From Piezodorus guildinii (lineage: Eukaryota > Arthropoda > Insecta > Hemiptera > Pentatomidae), in contig CM041295.1 of assembly GCA_023052935.1 (NCBI GenBank), forward strand, positions 106,084,711 to 106,148,710: DNA of 64,000 nt, read 5' to 3'. The notes under the pieces were generated by a model. That model was not told the DNA's origin. It searched no databases and worked only from the letters and a program-made list of their open reading frames with translations. Positions 60,901-64,000 of the stretch are shown piece by piece (position 1 is the stretch's first letter; each line of letters starts with the position of its first letter). Made by a program: the position numbers and the translations under genes.

Positions 60901-63753
60901 ATGATTAGGGCAGCTTGAATTCCTCCTAAAATTCAATAATTTTAACCTATTGCAAGTGTGCAAAACTGACAAATGGTTCACAAAACTGATCTCTAATATA
61001 CATTTTAAAAACATTTCTCATGGAGAGGGAGTTCAAATTAAATTTTCTTAATACGAGTCTATTATTCTTTGAATCTCAGGGGTGCAATTATGCATTATGC
61101 AGCTGACTTTAGGACAAAAGACCCTTGTTATTCATTTCAGACAGTTTTAATTTAATAATTAGTTATATTGTAAAGAACAACTATTTACCTTAGGGGGATG
61201 AAAATAATTAATTATTCTTCTTATAAAGAGGATTATGTTTTTTTCTGAAAATTCTATTAGTCTATAAAGTATTAACTAACGTTATAAATTTGTTGATAAT
61301 CTTGAAAAAGTAAAGATTAAACACTGTTTTGTTTGTTCCAGGAAACAACAGCCTATGTGGTATCTAGGTAACAAGCACAGGGAAGCAACCTTTGGATCTG
61401 CATTAAAATTCCCTGTTCATAAATTTGGTATCTATAGTAAAAAGTTGAAACAGCTATCTATCCAAAAAGCATCTGGCTGTGAATTATTACATTTTTCAGA
61501 CACCATAGCTAGAATTTTGTACAAGGTTGACACAATGAAAATAAATGATAATATAGATCTAAACATTGATGCAGGGAATGAAGGTGGTAAAGAAAAGGTA
61601 TTTTTAACTTATAGATTAAACGTTATCAATCTTAAATTTATTTCATTGAGGTACAGTTCTTCTTGCAGGATGTTGACACTAAACTGTAGGTCCCAGTCAT
61701 TGGCTGTAGTTATGAGGAGGTCGTCAGCAAATGACAGCATAGTGTAGAGTGTAGGCTGCTGTTTCCCATACCTGAGTTGAAAGCATCACCATCATGGTAT
61801 TGCTTTCTGTTGGGCCTGGTCCATAATCGATATAGAAAGGAGGAGGCTTAAAGTGCATATCTACCCTATCCCCTGGGTTGTCTCATATTCAGACAGGACT
61901 TCCTCTATATCCTCCTTTCAGGCTCTTTTCAGAAGCCTTCTCCAGGTCCACAAAGCAGACTGAAAGAAAGCTCTTTTCCTTTCTTGATGAACTTCTTTAT
62001 GATCTATCTCTCAGTAAAATCAGGTCTTGTGTGCTACTCGAGTTTCTGAAACCATATTGCTCCTCACCAATCAAGCAGTTGACAGTTATATCTTGTCCCT
62101 GTTTCTAGGGTTTTTGAGGAGAACTTGGTCGGCACACTACCGAAAATATACTTAGATGGTATTTGCTTCTCTTGTTATCCGCTTTCATGAAAATTGGCTT
62201 ATACCTATGTAACCTATTAAGGTATAAGGGGCTCGTTTCAGCTTCTTGTACATAAATTCAGTTTTTTTCTTAGCCCAAAAAGCTTCCTTCTACTGGTTTT
62301 GTGCCTGTTTCCTTTATTTGGTTCACTTTGATGAAGTGATGACTTTATTCTTTCTGCTGGCAAGAGACTCTTGAAAGACACCTTGACTGGTCTAATTTGG
62401 ATTAATATGATCCTGTATGGCTTGTTATGAAATCCTCAGCTCTATTATTTCTATAACGTCTACACACGTATTGGGTAAATGTCCATATAACATGCTTCTC
62501 GTTACCCACTGGCACAACCATATAAAAAAGGAAATAGCATAAAGTTAAGAAAGGAAAAAATACAAATGTTTTCAAGAAGTGTTTTGCCTTGATACTGATG
62601 GGTCAACTAGATTTGTGGACATCTTGGCATTTAGTGCCACAGAAAAGGAAGCACTGATAGTAGATCCCACTATCAGATATGAAACAAATGACCAAGAACA
62701 AGACAAAAAAATTCAATTGGAGAAAGAAAACATTTATACATAATGTATTCCATACCTGCTAGAAAAATTTCGTGAAGAGTTCGGTGAAAGAGAATTTACA
62801 GTCGTAGGACTTGTAGGTTTGGCAGCGGGTGGACCATCCCAGTAGCTACTAGATCATTTTTGGAGAAGTATGGAATCGAAAGAAATCAGTTCCAAAAAAT
62901 AGCGAAGATCATAATCCTGGACTCACTGGGAATCCTGCATCACCACATCAATTGAGGCTAGGCTAGACTAATTTAGAAATGAGCAATGTCTATGTAATTC
63001 TATTTGGCAGTATCTCCCTCTATTTTTTCTTTGAAATTGTCTTCAGGATTGATCCAGTATGTATCCAGCTGTGTACTCAAAGCAACTCAGCGAACTTGAG
63101 CACCAGTTCCAAATGGGAATTTCTTCTTCATAATAATTATTCTTTTAAGGAGAACAGGTTATCTGCTGGCTAACTCCTAGTCAGATGGAGTTTCCTAACT
63201 TGCATCTCCATCCAGGGCTGCTTTCTGGGAGAGGTCGCCCTAGGGTCACACTCTGTATGAAGTGTGTTGTAATTATTTAATATGTTAAAGTTTCAGTGTA
63301 CTTTTTCTCCAACCAAGACGATTAGTGGACCTCCTTACTGCTTATAAGAATTTATAAGTTTGAAGTTTATTTACATTCTTTGGATTTGATTGGTTTTTTT
63401 TATTTACTTAAGGTTCCTGCTAAACCGTCTACCTCTGGTATAAAGCAATTCAGAAGCCGGAGTGCTACCCTTACACAAGGAGATCATTTAAATCAAATTA
63501 AAGCATTAAGGAGGAAACCACGCATGTCTCTTAGTAACTCAAGGTAAATATTCAACAATTTGTATGCTATATATTAATTATATTAGAATTGTTCTCATTC
63601 ATTTATCTCATTTTTAGCTTGCCTAAAAATATTCGTACAAAAGAAAATATAGATACTCAGAGGGATGCTTCTTTAAAAGTTTCTAAAATTGTTGACAAAA
63701 GTCCCAATTCCCTTCTGCCTAAGAAGTCTCGTTCTGTTATTACAAGAAGGTAG
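46529..63753 (+). CDS. CDC14: Cdc14 dual-specificity protein phosphatase, 11 exons, 501 codons
   Basis: Exons: 46529-46577, 46654-46826, 47776-47868, 53981-54060, 55496-55625, 57196-57283, 57395-57625, 59617-59755, 61342-61597, 63413-63543 and 63618-63753. All junctions agree in phase and the total is 1506 bases including the TAG stop. Cdc14 removes phosphate from proline-directed (CDK) phosphosites and acts in mitotic exit, cytokinesis, and centrosome and cilium function. Family landmarks: [20 protein letters not shown] and [15 protein letters not shown] in the N-terminal domain, [13 protein letters not shown] with the general-acid loop, and the P-loop HCKAGLGRTG with catalytic Cys near residue 280. 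The C-terminal tail has [17 protein letters not shown] and is basic. Intron 2 appears to use a GC donor. A downstream splice at 63755 could extend the tail. Confidence 0.93.
46654..46826 (+). CDS. CDC14: Cdc14 exon 2
   Basis: 173 bases after TTTTTCAG, reading [35 protein letters not shown] and [19 protein letters not shown]. It ends AAG before GCAAGT. Phase 0 is required by exon 3, which supports the GC donor. Confidence 0.9.
46827..46832 (+). promoter_or_regulatory. Probable GC-type 5' splice site of Cdc14 intron 2
   Basis: The exon end GGAAG is followed by GCAAGT, the usual form of GC-AG introns (AG|GCAAGT). The nearest GT (46831) would leave phase 1, incompatible with exon 3. Confidence 0.72.
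47776..47868 (+). CDS. CDC14: Cdc14 exon 3
   Basis: 31 codons in phase 0 after TTTTAG, donor GTAAGT. Reads [20 protein letters not shown] then VASYS, matching the conserved KIVHYT...KRANAAFL block. Confidence 0.92.
47869..49974. other. Cdc14 intron 3, first part, nothing recognised
   Basis: AT-rich intron; the short open frame at 48926-49108 has no recognisable content. No element that I can support before the SINE at 49975. Confidence 0.5.
49975..50110 (-). mobile_element. tRNA-derived SINE fragment
   Basis: On the minus strand GACGTTCCGGGTTCGAACCC then TGGCTGTGGC, a perfect B box (GGTTCGAACCC) in tRNA-like context with GGGGCACTAGACTAC ahead of it. The A box is not convincing. It differs from the SINE at 18489. 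Confidence 0.6.
50508..51330 (+). mobile_element. tRNA-derived SINE split by a LINE fragment
   Basis: The head is tRNA-like: GGGAGCCCGTGGCTATGTGG (A box), then GTTGTGAGTTCGAATCCTAG (B box), then ATGGGGATTCACTCAC as in the SINE at 18489. After about 500 bp of reverse-transcriptase DNA the SINE body resumes at about 51143 (ttcactcacaaaccc) and ends ctccacggcctgtcacg near 51308. Confidence 0.75.
50640..51142 (+). pseudogene. Internal LOA-like reverse transcriptase fragment
   Basis: Reads [57 protein letters not shown] and [16 protein letters not shown]. It is the same family type as the LINE at 6860 ([30 protein letters not shown]). It lacks both the 5' and 3' ends and a poly-A. A run of about 14 C precedes it. 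Confidence 0.82.
51592..51790. repeat. Foldback repeat with hammerhead-like core
   Basis: Arms of about 55 bp: aaataatcgggagtcagtcg...ttttgccgacgtttcggc (left) and its inverse gccgaaaacatcggcaaaat...cgactgactcctgattattt (right). The right arm recurs at 33396-33450. Confidence 0.8.
51635..51680 (-). ncRNA. Hammerhead-like core in foldback arm
   Basis: Minus strand: CTGATGA, then a stem-forming stretch (CACACGCTTGTG), then GCC, GAAACGTC and GGC. The core boxes and GUC triplet are intact, but the spacing between CTGATGA and stem II is longer than usual and stem I pairing is poor, so it may be inactive. Confidence 0.5.
52241..52333. repeat. TA microsatellite followed by T run
   Basis: About 60 bases of TA repeat and then about 32 T. 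The open frame crossing it is an artefact of the repeat. The surrounding intron (51800-53980) shows nothing else. Confidence 0.9.
53981..54060 (+). CDS. CDC14: Cdc14 exon 4
   Basis: 80 bases after TTCTAG, donor GTGAGG. Reads [18 protein letters not shown] then MPFVPF, family YLKKTPEEA....PF.PFRDAS. Confidence 0.92.
54061..55495. other. Cdc14 intron 4, unassigned
   Basis: The stretch 54320-55100 is less AT-rich than its surroundings and may be a degraded element (phrases such as GRQ-like DKEGFLL in broken frames), but I cannot assign it. The rest is ordinary AT-rich intron. Confidence 0.4.
55496..55625 (+). CDS. CDC14: Cdc14 exon 5
   Basis: 130 bases after TTTCAG, donor GTTATA. Finishes Arg, then [20 protein letters not shown] and [15 protein letters not shown]. 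Confidence 0.92.
55626..57195. other. Cdc14 intron 5, mostly unassigned
   Basis: A minus-strand frame at 56942-56742 ([20 protein letters not shown] then [20 protein letters not shown]) is unrecognised and may come from a transposon. Nothing else is supported. Confidence 0.4.
57196..57283 (+). CDS. CDC14: Cdc14 exon 6
   Basis: 88 bases after TTACAG, donor GTATGT. Reads [20 protein letters not shown] then PHASTKVEN, family RVENGDFNWI.P.KF.AF.GPH. Confidence 0.93.
57395..57625 (+). CDS. CDC14: Cdc14 exon 7 (general acid loop, catalytic Cys)
   Basis: 231 bases after TTTTAG, donor GTACAG. Contains [34 protein letters not shown] and ends AVHCK, placing the catalytic Cys at 57619-57621. Confidence 0.94.
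57700..57965. repeat. TA microsatellites in Cdc14 intron 7
   Basis: TA runs at about 57704-57735 and 57922-57963, with AT-rich sequence between. Confidence 0.85.
58900..59420 (-). pseudogene. LINE reverse-transcriptase C-terminal remnant
   Basis: On the minus strand: [37 protein letters not shown], then a broken [13 protein letters not shown] and LGRTKGGL. The order (thumb, TLTY.SE, RWFGH) is that of RTE-like LINE proteins. Sequence just downstream (58470-58620 minus, [20 protein letters not shown]) is unassigned. Confidence 0.65.
59617..59755 (+). CDS. CDC14: Cdc14 exon 8 (P-loop end)
   Basis: 139 bases after TTTCAG, donor GTATGC. Completes [20 protein letters not shown] and continues [19 protein letters not shown]. 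The P-loop Arg is here. Confidence 0.94.
59931..60579. mobile_element. hAT-type MITE with 8-bp target duplication
   Basis: Ends CAGTGGCTCCCAAC and, inverted, CAGTGATTCCCTAA. Flanked by gtctagac (59923-59930) and gtctagat (60580-60587), an 8-bp duplication with one mismatch, which is the hAT hallmark. About 649 bp with no transposase. Inner ends also pair (ggtctgcggagccc / gggggtctgca...). Confidence 0.82.
61342..61597 (+). CDS. CDC14: Cdc14 exon 9 (tail)
   Basis: 256 bases after TTCCAG, donor GTATTT. Finishes the Glu of LKE, then [18 protein letters not shown], and a less conserved stretch ([20 protein letters not shown]). Phase 0 out. Confidence 0.82.
61640..62480 (-). pseudogene. LINE reverse transcriptase remnant
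   Basis: The minus strand holds [10 protein letters not shown] (motif A-like), then [20 protein letters not shown] (motif C with FADD) and [11 protein letters not shown]. Frames are broken throughout. It begins just after the Cdc14 exon 9 donor region. Confidence 0.65.
62570..62960 (+). pseudogene. Possible restriction-like-endonuclease tail of an R2/R4-type LINE
   Basis: The plus strand reads [20 protein letters not shown] then [28 protein letters not shown], a frameshift, and [15 protein letters not shown]. The phrase ILDPTIRYE followed by an E/K-rich stretch and a terminal ..D....LHHHI resembles the C-terminal endonuclease of R2/R4-type LINEs. Family assignment is from memory of the pattern only. 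Confidence 0.45.
63413..63543 (+). CDS. CDC14: Cdc14 exon 10 (tail)
   Basis: 131 bases after CTTAAG, donor GTAAAT. Reads [20 protein letters not shown] then [15 protein letters not shown], matching the family TQGD.L..LK......S block. Confidence 0.87.
63618..63753 (+). CDS. CDC14: Cdc14 exon 11 (C-terminus, stop TAG or spliced)
   Basis: After TTTTAG reads [20 protein letters not shown], ends [11 protein letters not shown] and TAG at 63751-63753. GTAGTA and GTAAGT overlap the stop, and an acceptor (TTTTAG at 63819-63824) with open sequence (NPQNNN) follows, so an alternative longer C-terminus is possible. Confidence 0.75.
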
Positions 63754-63832
63754 TAAGTATATATTGCTGTTGACTAACCTAAATGTTAGATATTATTAAC
63801 TAATCTTTAATTTATCTTTTAGTAATCCCCAA

Positions 63833-63837
<5 letters not shown>

Positions 63838-63910
<73 letters not shown>
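63838..63910. repeat. TA microsatellite
   Basis: About 72 bases of uninterrupted TA between the Cdc14 3' end and the TIR repeat III. Confidence 0.95.
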
Positions 63911-63913
<3 letters not shown>

Positions 63914-64000
63914 GTCAATCGATTTGAAATCGCCCACTTTTCATTAATTTTGCTGCTCGACATTTTTGATTTTCGTGATTTTTTGAACAGTTATTCTATA
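63911..64000. mobile_element. TIR repeat, copy III, cut by the window end
   Basis: Begins tgggtcaatcgatttgaaat and continues cattaattttgctgctcgac, catttttgattttcgtgatt, matching the inverted right end of copy I (5300-5391) over about 85 bases. Confidence 0.75.

Noticed and set aside
1..64000. CRISPR arrays, prokaryotic operons or LTR retrotransposons/retroviruses
   Set aside because: No regularly spaced repeats, no ribosome-binding-site-led gene runs, and no long terminal repeats or integrase/protease motifs were seen.

Overview
This window is AT-rich, intron-bearing animal nuclear DNA, most likely from an arthropod. The case rests on two conserved metazoan genes split into many short exons, and on a dense load of animal retrotransposons (RTE, Jockey, CR1/L2, LOA/I-like and Penelope-like), tRNA-derived SINEs, mariner and hAT elements and foldback repeats. 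I cannot name the species. Nothing in it is prokaryotic, and I see no CRISPR array, rRNA gene or free-standing tRNA gene.

Two host genes lie head to head. On the minus strand, ten exons between 34110 and 758 encode the middle of a mitochondrial half-ABC transporter of the ABCB8 type: end of the presequence, six-helix membrane domain, Walker A and Q-loop. The start-codon exon and the signature/Walker B exons are not in view. On the plus strand, eleven exons between 46529 and 63753 give an apparently complete Cdc14 dual-specificity phosphatase of 501 codons with the active site HCKAGLGRTG. The exon coordinates come from splice dinucleotides, reading phase and family resemblance. All junctions agree in phase except one in ABCB8 (15335 to 5930).

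The rest is mostly mobile DNA. ABCB8 introns hold an intact LOA/I-like LINE ORF (6860-9430), an RTE element nested inside another RTE (9630-14727) with exact target duplications at both levels, a decayed Penelope-like element (19.8-21.5 kb), a mariner relic (22.05-23.19 kb), several foldback or TIR repeats, and two CR1/L2-like copies in one orientation (29.7-33.4 kb). The intergenic region (34.1-46.3 kb) is filled by a third CR1/L2-like copy and a rearranged Jockey element. Cdc14 introns carry tRNA SINEs (one split by a LINE fragment), a hAT MITE and LINE remnants.

The observations most worth following up are: hammerhead-ribozyme-like cores inside several foldback repeats in a window that also holds a Penelope-like relic; two decayed tandem copies of Cdc14 coding exon 1 just upstream of the real one, both closing with a stop at the same codon; a probable GC-AG intron in Cdc14; the one-nucleotide phase conflict in ABCB8; and the fully resolved nested RTE insertions.
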